Counted from the first letter of the stretch, positions 8,441 to 17,687 are shown. The stretch is DNA of 64,000 nucleotides from Tenacibaculum larymnensis (GCF_028829235.1 NZ_JAIWJY010000007.1:1-64000), one strand, 5' to 3'. Notes: generated by a model from the sequence alone, not told the origin. Made by a program: numbers and translations.

Positions 8441-9559
8441 ATGAAATTTATCGTATCTAGCTCACAATTATTAAAACAACTACAAGTTTTAGGTGGGGTT
8501 ATAAATAGCAATAACACGTTACCAATTTTAGATAACTTTTTATTTGAACTATCTGAAAACGAATTAAAAATATCAGCTTCCGACCTTGAGACAACCATGT
8601 CATCAGTTATTGAAGTTGAAAGTACTGATACTGGAGCGATTGCTATAAATGCTCGTTTGCTATTAGATACTTTAAAAACATTTCCTGAACAACCTCTTAC
8701 ATTTAAGGTTGAAGGAGATAATACTATTGAGATTATTTCTGAGCAAGGGAAGTATGACATGGCTTACTTTAGCGGAGATGAGTTCCCTAAAGCTGTAGAA
8801 TTACCTTCTCCAAGTAGTACGGAAATTCCATCAAACATTTTAGCTACAGCTATTTCAAAAACTATTTTCGCTGCTGGTAATGATGATTTACGCCCAGTAA
8901 TGAGTGGTGTATTTTTTCAGTTCAATTCAAAAGAATTAACTTTTGTAGCTACTGACGCTCACAAATTAGTAAAATATACCCGTACTGATATTACTGCTGA
9001 TAAATCAGCTGAATTTATCATGCCTAAAAAACCTTTAAACTTATTAAAGGGTATTTTAGGAGGTTCAGAAAATAACGTAACTATTGAGTATAACGATACC
9101 AATGCTAAGTTTACTTTTGACAACGTAGTATTAATCTGTCGATTAATTGATGGAAAATACCCTAATTACGAAGCAGTTATACCAAAAGAAAACCCAAATA
9201 AATTAACAGTAGATAGAGCTTCTTTCTTAAACTCTGTTCGTCGTGTATCTATTTTCTCTAGTAAGACTACACATCAAATTCGTTTAAAAATGGCTGGTAC
9301 CGAGTTAAATATTTCTGCGGAAGATTTAGATTACTCTAATAAAGCTGACGAACGATTGAATTGTGATTATCAAGGAGATGACATGCAAATTGGATTCAAC
9401 TCTCGTTTTTTAAGTGAAATGTTGAACAACTTAAACTCTAACGATGTTTTAATTGAAATGAGTTTACCAAATAGAGCTGGAATTTTAACTCCAATTGATG
9501 GAACTGAAGAAGGTGAACTAGTAACTATGCTTGTTATGCCTGTGATGTTAAACGGGTAA
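8441..9559 (+). CDS. dnaN: DNA polymerase III sliding clamp, beta subunit
   Basis: 372 residues, the usual length of the ring-forming processivity clamp, with three tandem clamp folds. Recognisable stretches are MKFIVSSSQLLKQLQ at the start, DNDLRPVMSGVFF-like sequence near 145 (GNDDLRPVMSGVFF), ATDAHKL near 170, and the C-terminal VTMLVMPVML. It is a single-gene unit here: dnaA, recF and gyrB are not next to it, which is normal in Flavobacteriaceae. A strong hairpin terminator follows at 9581. Confidence 0.97.
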   Translation: MKFIVSSSQLLKQLQVLGGVINSNNTLPILDNFLFELSENELKISASDLETTMSSVIEVESTDTGAIAINARLLLDTLKTFPEQPLTFKVEGDNTIEIISEQGKYDMAYFSGDEFPKAVELPSPSSTEIPSNILATAISKTIFAAGNDDLRPVMSGVFFQFNSKELTFVATDAHKLVKYTRTDITADKSAEFIMPKKPLNLLKGILGGSENNVTIEYNDTNAKFTFDNVVLICRLIDGKYPNYEAVIPKENPNKLTVDRASFLNSVRRVSIFSSKTTHQIRLKMAGTELNISAEDLDYSNKADERLNCDYQGDDMQIGFNSRFLSEMLNNLNSNDVLIEMSLPNRAGILTPIDGTEEGELVTMLVMPVMLNG

Positions 9560-9580
9560 AAACACATACATAAACTAAGA

Positions 9581-9616
9581 AAACCACATTTAATTAATTA
9601 AATGTGGTTTTTTATT
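9581..9616. terminator. Bidirectional intrinsic terminator
   Basis: AAACCACATTTAATT pairs with AATTAAATGTGGTTT, followed by a T-run on the plus strand and by T-rich sequence on the minus strand. It can end both dnaN and the converging lipoprotein gene. Confidence 0.85.
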
Positions 9617-9644
9617 TTATAACTTGATTTTTAAACTTCTGTTT

Positions 9645-10610
9645 TTAATAAATTAATGTAGTTGAAACAGTATTTGGACTTGCACTATACCAATGTGCCC
9701 AGTGCTTCGTTTGACCTTCCTGAGGAACATAAACATTAGGTGCAATAGGAAAACCTACCGACCAGTCATACACTTTGTTAGCTGAATTACAATAACAATA
9801 TTTATGACCAGAAGCATTAAGCGTTACAGTTGGAAACCCAAAAGTTGAATAAACTTTATAGCTTAACTCATACTCTAATCTGTTATCTGTTTTTACAGTT
9901 TTCCAATTTGACCACCATAAAAATTTCTTACGCTTTTGAACCTTCGTCTTAGCTCCTATAGAACTATAAAAAACCCAATAACCATTATACTGTCTAGCTT
10001 TCATTCTATAATTACTATTGAAATAAACATATGAAGTAGCTCCTTTTGCACTTACATCATCTCTTTCCAACTTGTTGTTGTGCATATATACACTTAAATC
10101 TTTGGTATACTCAATGGTTTTTCCTTTTTCTATTTCTACTTTACCTTCTTTGTAAGCTGTTAAAAATTCGTTTATTTGACTTGAACTTCCTTCAGTGTAT
10201 GTGTAAACAAATTCTCCATCAATTCTAAAGATTTTATCCTGAATTCCTATTTCACCGTCTTCGTTTAGCAACAGCAACAACATGTCATCATTAGAACTTA
10301 CTAGGGAAACCTCTTTTTCATTAATTCCTAACTTTTCTGCTTCATCTGGCTCTAAGTTATAAACTAATAATAATGGATTATACTTCCCTTCTTCTGACAT
10401 TCTTCTTGCTTCATCTAATAAATCTGTTTCAGATTCATGATGCTGTGAAATAAACGCTTTTAATTCTTCAGCAGTTGCAAAACGCAACATATTAGAACCA
10501 CTTTCTCTAGATAGTTCAATTTCTTTTATTTGAGTTTTTTCTTTTACCTCCTCTTCTTTGCAAGATATAATCATGATACTTAACATGATTACTGTAATAA
10601 TTTTTTTCAT
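9645..10610 (-). CDS. Lipoprotein of unknown function
   Basis: 321 residues. A lipoprotein signal peptide with the cysteine of MIISCKEEE (residue 17) is followed by a charged linker. The middle part (about 40-165) is mixed alpha/beta and resembles DUF4848-type Bacteroidota proteins in feel, but I cannot confirm that. The C-terminal half is rich in Tyr, Trp and Ser (for example YWVFYSSIGAKTK and KFLWWSNWKTVK) and looks like a beta-sandwich. It stands alone between the shared terminator and a 344-base gap. No catalytic motif was seen. Confidence 0.75.
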   Translation of the reverse strand: MKKIITVIMLSIMIISCKEEEVKEKTQIKEIELSRESGSNMLRFATAEELKAFISQHHESETDLLDEARRMSEEGKYNPLLLVYNLEPDEAEKLGINEKEVSLVSSNDDMLLLLLNEDGEIGIQDKIFRIDGEFVYTYTEGSSSQINEFLTAYKEGKVEIEKGKTIEYTKDLSVYMHNNKLERDDVSAKGATSYVYFNSNYRMKARQYNGYWVFYSSIGAKTKVQKRKKFLWWSNWKTVKTDNRLEYELSYKVYSTFGFPTVTLNASGHKYCYCNSANKVYDWSVGFPIAPNVYVPQEGQTKHWAHWYSASPNTVSTTLIY

Positions 10611-10954
10611 GTAATAATTAAAGTTTATTTAGTTTTACCTACTCGTTCGCTTTTCGGTTGCCGCGATTAATTTTAGCAGATTCTATAATCTACATAACCA
10701 TTCTTGTAACTAGTTAAAAAAGAACACTTCAAAAGTATGATTGAACCTTTAATGCAAAGAATGTTAAAAACTATACTTTAAGAGGGAAAAAAACCCAAAA
10801 AAAAGAGGCTTTAATTTTAGCTTATTAAAAATAAATATGAATTAATTCTTTTGATAAGTGGCAATTATGAACTTAATCATTTTTATTAACGTCTTTCTCT
10901 TTCAAAAATGATAAATAATTGTAAATTTACCTCTTTCAAACTTTATAAATTATA
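10611..10954. other. Intergenic region, 344 bases, divergent promoters
   Basis: This gap separates the minus-strand lipoprotein from plus-strand parA. It should hold promoters for both. Close to the lipoprotein start is a less AT-rich patch containing CGAACGAGTA (minus strand, 10639-10648), a string also found before the GH3 gene. Around 10785-10815 is a purine/A-rich tract with GGG and CCC runs but no convincing hairpin. GTAAATTTAC just before parA is a weak -7-like sequence. No coding frame was seen. Confidence 0.45.
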
Positions 10955-11719
10955 ATGGGTAGAATTATTGCAATTGCAAATCAAAAAGGTGGCGTAGGTA
11001 AAACTACTACATCTGTAAACTTAGCTGCGGCTTTAGGTGTTTTAGAAAAAAAAGTATTATTAATTGATGCTGATCCCCAAGCAAATGCTACTTCTGGTTT
11101 AGGTTTAGACGTTGAAAGTGTAGAAATTGGAACATATCAGGTTTTAGAACACACAATTCCTGCTAAGGATACTGTTTTAAAAACAGACTCTCCTAACGTT
11201 GACTTAATCCCTGCTCATATTGATTTAGTAGCCATTGAAATTGAATTGGTAGACAAGCAACAACGCGAGTACATGTTAAAAAATGCATTAGAGGACATTA
11301 AAGATGATTACGATTTTATTTTAATTGATTGCGCTCCATCTTTAGGTTTAATTACCTTAAATTCTCTTGTTGCAGCTGACTCTGTTGTTATCCCTATTCA
11401 ATGTGAATATTTTGCTTTAGAAGGTTTAGGAAAACTATTAAATACTATTAAGAGTGTTCAAAAAATACATAATCAAGAACTAGAAATAGAAGGTTTATTA
11501 TTAACCATGTTTGATTCTCGTTTACGCTTGTCAAACCAAGTGGTAGATGAAGTACGTAAACACTTCAGTTCTATGGTTTTTGAAACAATAGTACATAGAA
11601 ACATTCGTTTAAGTGAGGCACCAAGTTATGGAGAAAGTATAATTTCATACGATGCTACGAGTAAAGGTGCCGTAAATTACTTAAATTTGGCGAACGAAAT
11701 TTTAACTAAAAACGTATAA
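10955..11719 (+). CDS. parA: Chromosome partitioning ATPase ParA (Soj)
   Basis: 254 residues. The deviant Walker A KGGVGKTT lies at 10-18, Walker A' DADPQANAT near 40, and Walker B ILIDCAPSLGLIT near 122. Short length without an N-terminal HTH marks a chromosomal type Ib-like ParA. It binds DNA non-specifically when ATP-bound and moves ParB-parS complexes. parB follows after 9 bases. No parS palindrome was noticed inside the window by eye. Confidence 0.96.
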   Translation: MGRIIAIANQKGGVGKTTTSVNLAAALGVLEKKVLLIDADPQANATSGLGLDVESVEIGTYQVLEHTIPAKDTVLKTDSPNVDLIPAHIDLVAIEIELVDKQQREYMLKNALEDIKDDYDFILIDCAPSLGLITLNSLVAADSVVIPIQCEYFALEGLGKLLNTIKSVQKIHNQELEIEGLLLTMFDSRLRLSNQVVDEVRKHFSSMVFETIVHRNIRLSEAPSYGESIISYDATSKGAVNYLNLANEILTKNV

Positions 11720-11728
11720 TCACTGTAA

Positions 11729-12616
11729 ATGGCAAAAGCAACAAAAAAACAAGCTTTAGGTAGAGGTTTATCAGCATTATTAAAAGAAACTGCAGAAGTA
11801 AATTCAGCAGAAGACAAAAATGCAGATAAGTTAGTTGGAAATATTATTGAGATTGATATAAACTCAATAGACGTAAACCCATACCAACCTAGAACTTATT
11901 TTGATGAAGAAGCGTTGCGCGAACTAGCTAGTTCTATTAAAGAATTAGGAGTTATTCAGCCTATTACTGTACGTAAACTATCTAGTGATAAATTCCAATT
12001 AGTTTCTGGAGAGCGTCGTTTTAGAGCTTCTAAACTTATTGGTAACAAAACAGTTCCTGCTTATATTCGTTTAGCTAACGATCAGGAAATGTTAGAAATG
12101 GCGTTGGTTGAAAATATCCAGCGTAAAAATTTAGACCCAATTGAAGTTGCTCTTTCTTATCAACGTTTAATTGATGAAATTCAACTTACTCAAGAAGAAC
12201 TAAGTACTCGTGTAGGTAAAAAACGTTCTACAGTTACTAACTATTTGCGTTTACTTAAGTTAGACCCAATTATTCAGACAGGAATGCGTGATGGGTTTAT
12301 TTCAATGGGACACGGTCGTGCTTTAATTAATGTTGATAGTAATTCTGATCAATTAAACATTTATGAAAAAATTGTTCGTGATAAACTATCGGTACGTCAA
12401 ACAGAAGAGCTAGTAAAAAACTTAAAAGCTGGTAAGGTTGCTAAAACAGCTAAAAAGAAAGCTTTACCTAATTATATTTCTGAAAGTGTTAAAGATATTA
12501 GCGACTATTTCGGACATAAAATTGACGTTACGGTGAACAATCGTGGAAAAGGTAAAATTTCTATCCCTTTTCATTCAGAAGAAGACTTTAATCGTATTAA
12601 AAACTTATTAAAGTAA
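11729..12616 (+). CDS. parB: Chromosome partitioning protein ParB
   Basis: 295 residues. The start ALGRGLSALL is the ParA-stimulating peptide. The CTPase/Spo0J domain carries GVIQPITVR and SGERRFRASK, then MALVENIQRKNLDPIE, and a central HTH (TQEELSTRVGKKRSTVTNYLRLLKL near 155-180) that reads parS. A basic linker with Ala/Lys repeats leads to a C-terminal dimer region. Cotranscribed with parA and with the three genes downstream. Confidence 0.96.
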   Translation: MAKATKKQALGRGLSALLKETAEVNSAEDKNADKLVGNIIEIDINSIDVNPYQPRTYFDEEALRELASSIKELGVIQPITVRKLSSDKFQLVSGERRFRASKLIGNKTVPAYIRLANDQEMLEMALVENIQRKNLDPIEVALSYQRLIDEIQLTQEELSTRVGKKRSTVTNYLRLLKLDPIIQTGMRDGFISMGHGRALINVDSNSDQLNIYEKIVRDKLSVRQTEELVKNLKAGKVAKTAKKKALPNYISESVKDISDYFGHKIDVTVNNRGKGKISIPFHSEEDFNRIKNLLK

Positions 12617-13195
12617 TTGAACATACGTACAATCATATTCGCTTTTTTTAGTCTTTTTTTGTTTCAAAATACATTTGCTCAAAAAGATTCTATTGCCGTT
12701 AGGGCAAAACAGCTTCAATTAACTAGCGACAAATACAACCCTTTATCCCCTTCAAAAGCAGCTTTTTATTCGGCTATTTTTCCTGGAGGTGGACAAATTT
12801 ATAATGGAAAATACTGGAAAGCTCCAATAGTATGGGCAGCAATGGGCGCCAGTGCTTATTTTTATATTGATAATAGTGACCAATATGATCGCTACCGAAC
12901 AGCTTTTAAACTTCGTAAACAAGGGTTAAAAGACGAATTTACTAGAGAGGATGGAACTGTTCTTATTTCTACTGCTGGTTTAGAAAGTGCTCAAAAAACT
13001 TTACGAAAAAATAGAGATTTATCATTATTAACTGGTGTACTTTTATACGTTTTACAAATTGTTGAAGCTAGTGTCAACGCACACTTATTACAATTTGATA
13101 CAGATGATAGCTTATCTGTAAAACCAGTAATAACTCCAGATCCTTTATTTATTGAAGCACCAAAGGTTGGTTTAACACTAAAATATTCTTTTTAA
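12617..13195 (+). CDS. DUF5683 membrane/outer-envelope protein, TTG start
   Basis: 192 residues. The start is a TTG placed immediately after the parB stop codon (no base between); using it restores a full signal peptide (IIFAFFSLFLFQNTFAQ) that no later ATG would give. The DUF5683 core begins near residue 40 with NPLSPSKAAFYSAIFPGGGQIYNGKYWKAP, a P-x-A-x-x-S-x-x-PG-x-GQ pattern also seen in small membrane proteins of this family, and has two hydrophobic helices near 70-90 and 130-150. Function is unknown; the link to parAB-dapB is conserved in many Flavobacteriaceae. Confidence 0.85.
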   Translation: MNIRTIIFAFFSLFLFQNTFAQKDSIAVRAKQLQLTSDKYNPLSPSKAAFYSAIFPGGGQIYNGKYWKAPIVWAAMGASAYFYIDNSDQYDRYRTAFKLRKQGLKDEFTREDGTVLISTAGLESAQKTLRKNRDLSLLTGVLLYVLQIVEASVNAHLLQFDTDDSLSVKPVITPDPLFIEAPKVGLTLKYSF

Positions 13196-13196
13196 G

Positions 13197-13898
13197 ATGA
13201 AAATAGCCTTACTTGGTTATGGTAGAATGGGTAAAGAAATTGAAAAAATTGCTTTACAAAGAGGTCATGAAATTGTTATAAAAGCTTCTGGGAAAGAAGT
13301 GTATGATATTACAGAAGCTGATGTAGCAATAGACTTTAGTATTCCTTCTTCTGCATACGACAATATCAGTAATTGTATTAACAATAATATTCCTGTTATT
13401 TCAGGAACCACTGGTTGGTTAGATAAATACGAAGATATCGTTAATTTGTGTAATGAAAAGAAAGGCGCATTTATTTATGCTTCTAACTTTAGCTTAGGTG
13501 TTAATGTTTTCTTTGAACTAAACGAACAACTTGCTAAAATGATGAGTACTTTAGAGCAATATAATATTTCTATTGAAGAAATCCATCATACTAAGAAGCT
13601 AGACGCCCCTAGTGGTACCGCAATTACATTAGCTGAAGGTATTATTGAAAACACAAACAAAAAAGCTTGGGAGCTAGATAAAAAAACATCAGACGAAAAT
13701 ATTCCTATCACAGCTATCCGAACTCCAGATGTTCCAGGTACTCATACTGTAACTTATAACTCTGAAGTAGATACAATTGATATTAAACACACCGCTCATA
13801 ATCGTCAAGGTTTTGCTTTAGGTGCAGTAATTGCTGCTGAATGGTTAAATGGTAAAACAGGTATTTTTACTATGCGAGATGTGTTAAACTTAGGTTAA
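13197..13898 (+). CDS. dapB: 4-hydroxy-tetrahydrodipicolinate reductase
   Basis: 233 residues, cytosolic, NAD(P)H-dependent step of the diaminopimelate/lysine pathway. The Rossmann motif LGYGRMGKEIE is at 5-15, then DFSIPSSA, ISGTTGW, YASNFSLGVNVF, and the substrate-binding HHTKKLDAPSGTA near 135-147. The family's E(L/I)HH...K pattern is intact. It begins one base after the DUF5683 stop. The preceding enzyme of the pathway, dapA, is in this window near 62 kb but is not linked. Confidence 0.96.
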   Translation: MKIALLGYGRMGKEIEKIALQRGHEIVIKASGKEVYDITEADVAIDFSIPSSAYDNISNCINNNIPVISGTTGWLDKYEDIVNLCNEKKGAFIYASNFSLGVNVFFELNEQLAKMMSTLEQYNISIEEIHHTKKLDAPSGTAITLAEGIIENTNKKAWELDKKTSDENIPITAIRTPDVPGTHTVTYNSEVDTIDIKHTAHNRQGFALGAVIAAEWLNGKTGIFTMRDVLNLG

Positions 13899-13976
13899 TA
13901 GCGTAACAAAAAACTCTAAAAGCACACAAATAATATTGAATTTATTCCTTGTAAGGAAATACAAAATATATAGATT

Positions 13977-15557
13977 ATGACATTTACTGAATGGTTTTTA
14001 TTCTTCTTACTTATACAAGTTATTCATTTTTTAGGTACTTGGAAACTATATACTAGAGCTGGTAAAAAAGCTTGGGAAGCAGCTGTGCCTGTATATAATG
14101 CCATAGTACTAATGCAAATAATAAATCGCCCAAAATGGTGGGTAGTTTTATTGTTTATTCCTATCGTTAACCTATTAATGTTTCCTATTATTTGGATTGA
14201 AACATGTAGAAGTTTTGGCTTTAATAAAAGACCTGACACCATCTTAGCAATTCTAACTTTAGGGTTATATATCTATTATATCAACTACTTTACAAATGCA
14301 GGGCATATAGAAAACAGAAGTTTAAAACCTAGATCTCCTTTAGGTGAATGGGTAAGTTCTATTGCTTTTGCTATTATTGCTGCTACTTTAGTGCATACTT
14401 ATTTTATGCAGCCTTACACCATCCCTACATCATCATTAGAAAAAACCTTATTGGTTGGTGATTACTTGTTTGTAAGTAAATTTCATTATGGTGCACGTGT
14501 TCCTATGACTACAATCGCAGCACCAATGGCACATGATACAATTCCTGGATTAGGTGTAAAATCATTTTTATCTGATGATAAAAATAAAGATGGTTTACTA
14601 AATAAACTGTCATTACCTTACATGCGTATTCCTGGTTTTCAAAAAATTAAACGTAACGATATAGTTGTTTTTAGCTGGCCTTCAGATTCCTTAGCTACAA
14701 TGTGGGGTGACAATTCTGGAAAATTCACTTATAAACCTATTGACAAACGTACTAACTATGTAAAACGTGCTGTAGGTACTCCTGGTGATAGCTTAGAAGT
14801 GCGTGATGGTTATGTGTTTATTAATGGAGAAAAAACGGTATTACCTGATAGAGCAAAGCCACAATGGTTACATATTGTGGACACTAACGGTGAAAAATTT
14901 AGTGAAGGTTCTGTAAAGAGATACAACATCAGAGAATGGGGAATGCAAGGAGATAAATATGTATTGAATTTAACTGATGAAGAAGCTGCTTTAATAGCTA
15001 AAAACCCTATTGTAAAAAACATTGAAAAGCACATAACTCCAAAAGGAACTTATGATAAATCTATATTCCCTCACGATCCAAGATATGCATGGTCAACCGA
15101 TAATTTTGGGCCTATATATATCCCTAAAAAAGGAGCTACGGTAGAACTAAACTCTAAAACCATACCTTTTTATGAGCAAATTATTCGTAGGTATGAGAAT
15201 AACAACTTAACAATTTTTGGAGACGACATTTACATTAATGGTAAGAAGGCAAAAGAATATACTTTTAAGCAAGATTACTACTGGATGATGGGAGACAATC
15301 GTCAACGCTCATTAGACGCTAGAAATTGGGGATACGTACCTTTTGACCACGTAGTTGGTAAACCTGTAATGATTTGGTTAAGTTGGGATGCTAACGCACC
15401 TAATTTTATCGCTAAATTAAACTCTATTCGTTGGGATAGAATGTTTACTACTGTTGGAGGTAGTGGTAAGCCTGTTTCTTATCTTTGGTTAGTTTTATTA
15501 TTAATTGGAGGTTATACTGTATATAGTTTTAGAAAAAGTAAAAAGAAGAAAGCGTAA
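13977..15557 (+). CDS. lepB: Signal peptidase I with N-terminal membrane extension
   Basis: 526 residues, much longer than the 250-320 of common signal peptidases. Residues 1-105 form an extra region with about three hydrophobic helices, like DUF5684. The S26 peptidase core starts with a further helix near 125-145; S153 in IPTSSLEKTL is the nucleophile and K263 in NYVKRAVGTPGD the general base. A large insert between 265 and 430 separates these from box E (GDNRQRSLDARNWGYVP). A C-terminal helix and a KSKKKKA tail end the protein. It cuts signal peptides at the outer face of the inner membrane. The WbqC gene overlaps its stop codon by one base. Confidence 0.95.
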   Translation: MTFTEWFLFFLLIQVIHFLGTWKLYTRAGKKAWEAAVPVYNAIVLMQIINRPKWWVVLLFIPIVNLLMFPIIWIETCRSFGFNKRPDTILAILTLGLYIYYINYFTNAGHIENRSLKPRSPLGEWVSSIAFAIIAATLVHTYFMQPYTIPTSSLEKTLLVGDYLFVSKFHYGARVPMTTIAAPMAHDTIPGLGVKSFLSDDKNKDGLLNKLSLPYMRIPGFQKIKRNDIVVFSWPSDSLATMWGDNSGKFTYKPIDKRTNYVKRAVGTPGDSLEVRDGYVFINGEKTVLPDRAKPQWLHIVDTNGEKFSEGSVKRYNIREWGMQGDKYVLNLTDEEAALIAKNPIVKNIEKHITPKGTYDKSIFPHDPRYAWSTDNFGPIYIPKKGATVELNSKTIPFYEQIIRRYENNNLTIFGDDIYINGKKAKEYTFKQDYYWMMGDNRQRSLDARNWGYVPFDHVVGKPVMIWLSWDANAPNFIAKLNSIRWDRMFTTVGGSGKPVSYLWLVLLLIGGYTVYSFRKSKKKKA

Positions 15558-16177
15558 TGTCACTTTTTATCCCTACTTACTTTGCTCCTATTTCACAGTA
15601 TGCTGCAATCTATAAATCAGACGTAATAACTTTTGAAGTAGAAGACAATTATCAAAAGCAAACCTACCGTAATCGCTGTTATATTTATGGAGCTAACGGT
15701 AAACTTGCCTTAAATATCCCTGTTAAACACAAAACAAAAGACGGTAGAAAAAAGACAAAAGACACGTTAGTGGAAAATGATTTTCCTTGGCAGCAACAAC
15801 ATTTTAAGTCGTTACAATCTGCCTATCGCTCTTCTCCTTTTTTCGAATTTTTTGAAGATGATTTACACACTATTTTCAGCAAAAAATACACCTTTTTACA
15901 AGACCTAAATATTGATACTCATTTATTTGTTGCAGATGCCCTACAAATTGATCAACAATTTAGTAAAACAACTAGTTACGAATTAAGCCCTGAAAATACT
16001 GATTTCAGGTCTTTAGCAATTGCTAAAAAAGGAGTTGAAATAGAAATGGATTCCTATGTTCAAATGTTTGATGAAAAATATGGATTCATACCTAATTTAT
16101 CTATTTTAGATCTCCTTTTCATGGAAGGCTCTAATACTATTAGCTTTTTAGAAAAAATTAATGTAGATTTGGAATAA
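15557..16177 (+). CDS. WbqC-like family protein
   Basis: 206 residues. FIPTYFAPISQYAAIYKSD at the start and the run around QKQTYRNRCYIYGANGK, then WQQQHFKSLQSAYRSSPFFEFF, are the landmarks of the WbqC family, first noted in O-antigen gene clusters. Biochemical role is unknown. It is translationally linked to lepB through a one-base overlap (TAATG) and is the last gene of the run that starts at parA. Confidence 0.85.
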   Translation: MSLFIPTYFAPISQYAAIYKSDVITFEVEDNYQKQTYRNRCYIYGANGKLALNIPVKHKTKDGRKKTKDTLVENDFPWQQQHFKSLQSAYRSSPFFEFFEDDLHTIFSKKYTFLQDLNIDTHLFVADALQIDQQFSKTTSYELSPENTDFRSLAIAKKGVEIEMDSYVQMFDEKYGFIPNLSILDLLFMEGSNTISFLEKINVDLE

Positions 16178-16214
16178 CCCCTTCTAGTTATTTCATCCTT
16201 TCATTATTTTACTT

Positions 16215-16787
16215 ATGGAGTTTTTTAGAGAGTTTTCGCAAAATTTTCATCCTTTATCTGAAGCTGCTTTAAATAAAATATTTGCTATTTTATCTATAAA
16301 GAAGTTTCCTAAAAATTATGAGCTAGTCTCTTTAGGTCAGATGCCCACAAATGTATATATCTTAAAAGAAGGAATTATAAGGTCATATAACGTAGACTCC
16401 AAAGGAAAAGAACACACAAAAACTCTTTACACTCCCATAATTACATCAGGTAATTTGGGTGCTTTAATTAAAAACGAGCCTTCTGAATTAATTTATGAAT
16501 GCTTAACTGACTGTGAAGTTTTAGAATGTAATTATCAAGATTTTTATAGTCTTTCTTTACAATATCATGAGATTTCTATTTTTCACTACAAAATACTACA
16601 AAACATATATATTAGGGAAGAATCCAAAATTTTAGAGTTACAGATGTTGGATGCTACTCAGAGGTACAAAAAACTCCAAGAAAACTATCCAAACATTGAT
16701 AATCTCATTAATCAATACCATATAGCTTCTTACCTCAATATTACACCAGTTCAACTTAGTAGAATTAGATCTAGTTTTATTTATTAA
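16215..16787 (+). CDS. Crp/Fnr family transcription regulator (copy 1)
   Basis: 190 residues. A cyclic-nucleotide-binding-type beta-roll fills residues 20-120 (KNYELVSLGQMPTNVYILKEGIIRSY), followed by the long dimer helix and a short HTH near 165-185 (IASYLNITPVQLSRIR). No cysteine set for an Fe-S cluster is present and the cAMP-binding pocket residues are not clear, so the signal is unknown. The protein stops almost at the end of the recognition helix. A close relative lies 187 bases downstream on the same strand. Confidence 0.88.
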   Translation: MEFFREFSQNFHPLSEAALNKIFAILSIKKFPKNYELVSLGQMPTNVYILKEGIIRSYNVDSKGKEHTKTLYTPIITSGNLGALIKNEPSELIYECLTDCEVLECNYQDFYSLSLQYHEISIFHYKILQNIYIREESKILELQMLDATQRYKKLQENYPNIDNLINQYHIASYLNITPVQLSRIRSSFIY

Positions 16788-16819
16788 CATATGTTAATGG
16801 TTATACTATAAAACTGTTC

Positions 16820-16903
16820 TAAATTTGTTTTTGTAATTAACAAGTTACATACTCCTTATCATATTCAGACCTAATTTCCCCTTAAAGTTAGGTCTGTATT
16901 TTT
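16820..16903 (+). ncRNA. Possible small RNA after Crp/Fnr copy 1
   Basis: A TAAATTTG box (16820-16827, matches TAnnTTTG) is followed about 40 bases later by a strong hairpin, CAGACCTAA (16866-16874) with TTAGGTCTG (16888-16896), and a T-run. The loop is TTTCCCCTTAAAG. The arrangement promoter box, about 70 bases, terminator, with no reading frame is what a small RNA looks like. It could equally be only the terminator of the regulator gene. No known RNA family was recognised. Confidence 0.35.
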
Positions 16904-16973
16904 ACTTCAATAACTAAAAGTTTTTTATTAATTTAGTAATTTACCCTCACTATTATCATATAACTTGTTAATT

Positions 16974-17552
16974 ATGAATGATGATATAAAAAACTTTATT
17001 CATCTCTACATTGACTTGCCCGATGATTTAGTTTCACTTTTTCAAGGCATAGTTACGTATACAGAGTTAAAACCCAAAGAAATCCTCACGAAAGAAGGAG
17101 AATACTCAAATGATTTTTTTATAATCAAAACAGGAATTATGCGGTCTTATTTATTGAATGAAAAAGGAACAGAAACCACTAGGGCTTTTTTTATTTCTGG
17201 TGATATTTCTGGGGCAAACTCTGCAATGATGCAAAAAATCCCCTCGGAAGTTAACTATCAAGCCTTAACAAACGTAAAAGGTTATAAGGGAGATTTTAAT
17301 AAGCTTATAAAGCTAACATTAAAACATAAAGAGTTTAGTTTGTTCTACATAAAAGCACTAGAAAATGCATATTTAATAGCTGAAGAATTACTTTTGAATA
17401 TTTCTACACTTACTTCAACAGAAAGATATATAGCTTTAAAAAAAAGAATACCAAATATTGATAAACTAATTACACAACGACACATTGCTTCATATTTAAA
17501 CATTTCTCCTGTACAACTCAGTAGAATCAAGAAAAAACTAAAAAATCAATAA
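16974..17552 (+). CDS. Crp/Fnr family transcription regulator (copy 2)
   Basis: 192 residues from the ATG at 16974, preferred over an upstream in-frame TTG at 16965. Same layout as copy 1: beta-roll (KPKEILTKEGEYSNDFFIIKTGIMRSYLL), dimer helix, HTH near 170-190 (HIASYLNISPVQLSRIKKKL). The two copies share the HTH almost word for word, so they may read similar sites, while their sensor halves have diverged. No Fe-S cysteines. Confidence 0.88.
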   Translation: MNDDIKNFIHLYIDLPDDLVSLFQGIVTYTELKPKEILTKEGEYSNDFFIIKTGIMRSYLLNEKGTETTRAFFISGDISGANSAMMQKIPSEVNYQALTNVKGYKGDFNKLIKLTLKHKEFSLFYIKALENAYLIAEELLLNISTLTSTERYIALKKRIPNIDKLITQRHIASYLNISPVQLSRIKKKLKNQ

Positions 17553-17592
17553 TTTTTTAACATAAATTAAGAGGCTGTTTACTTATTTTATA

Positions 17593-17687
17593 TATATTTG
17601 TCAGCGAAACATTTCCCCCTTTTTAATGTTTCATTCCCCCTTATTATTAAGAAAAGACTTGTTCCCTTTGTGTGCAGGTCTTTTTAT
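17593..17687 (+). ncRNA. Possible small RNA after Crp/Fnr copy 2, C-rich loops
   Basis: TATATTTG (17593-17600, exact TAnnTTTG) is followed by hairpin GAAACATT (17606-17613)/AATGTTTC (17625-17632) with a CCCCC run in its loop, a second single-stranded CCCCC (17636-17640), then a weaker terminator stem (AAAAGACT near 17652 with AGGTCTTTT near 17675) and a T-run. No reading frame. The promoter box directly before the first stem and the repeated C-runs suggest a stable RNA of about 80 bases. Its end approaches the stop of the converging flippase gene. Confidence 0.4.

Noticed and set aside
8441..11719. Replication origin near dnaN or parAB
   Set aside because: No DnaA-box cluster, dnaA gene or parS palindrome could be seen by eye; dnaN and parAB are not proof of an origin in this group.
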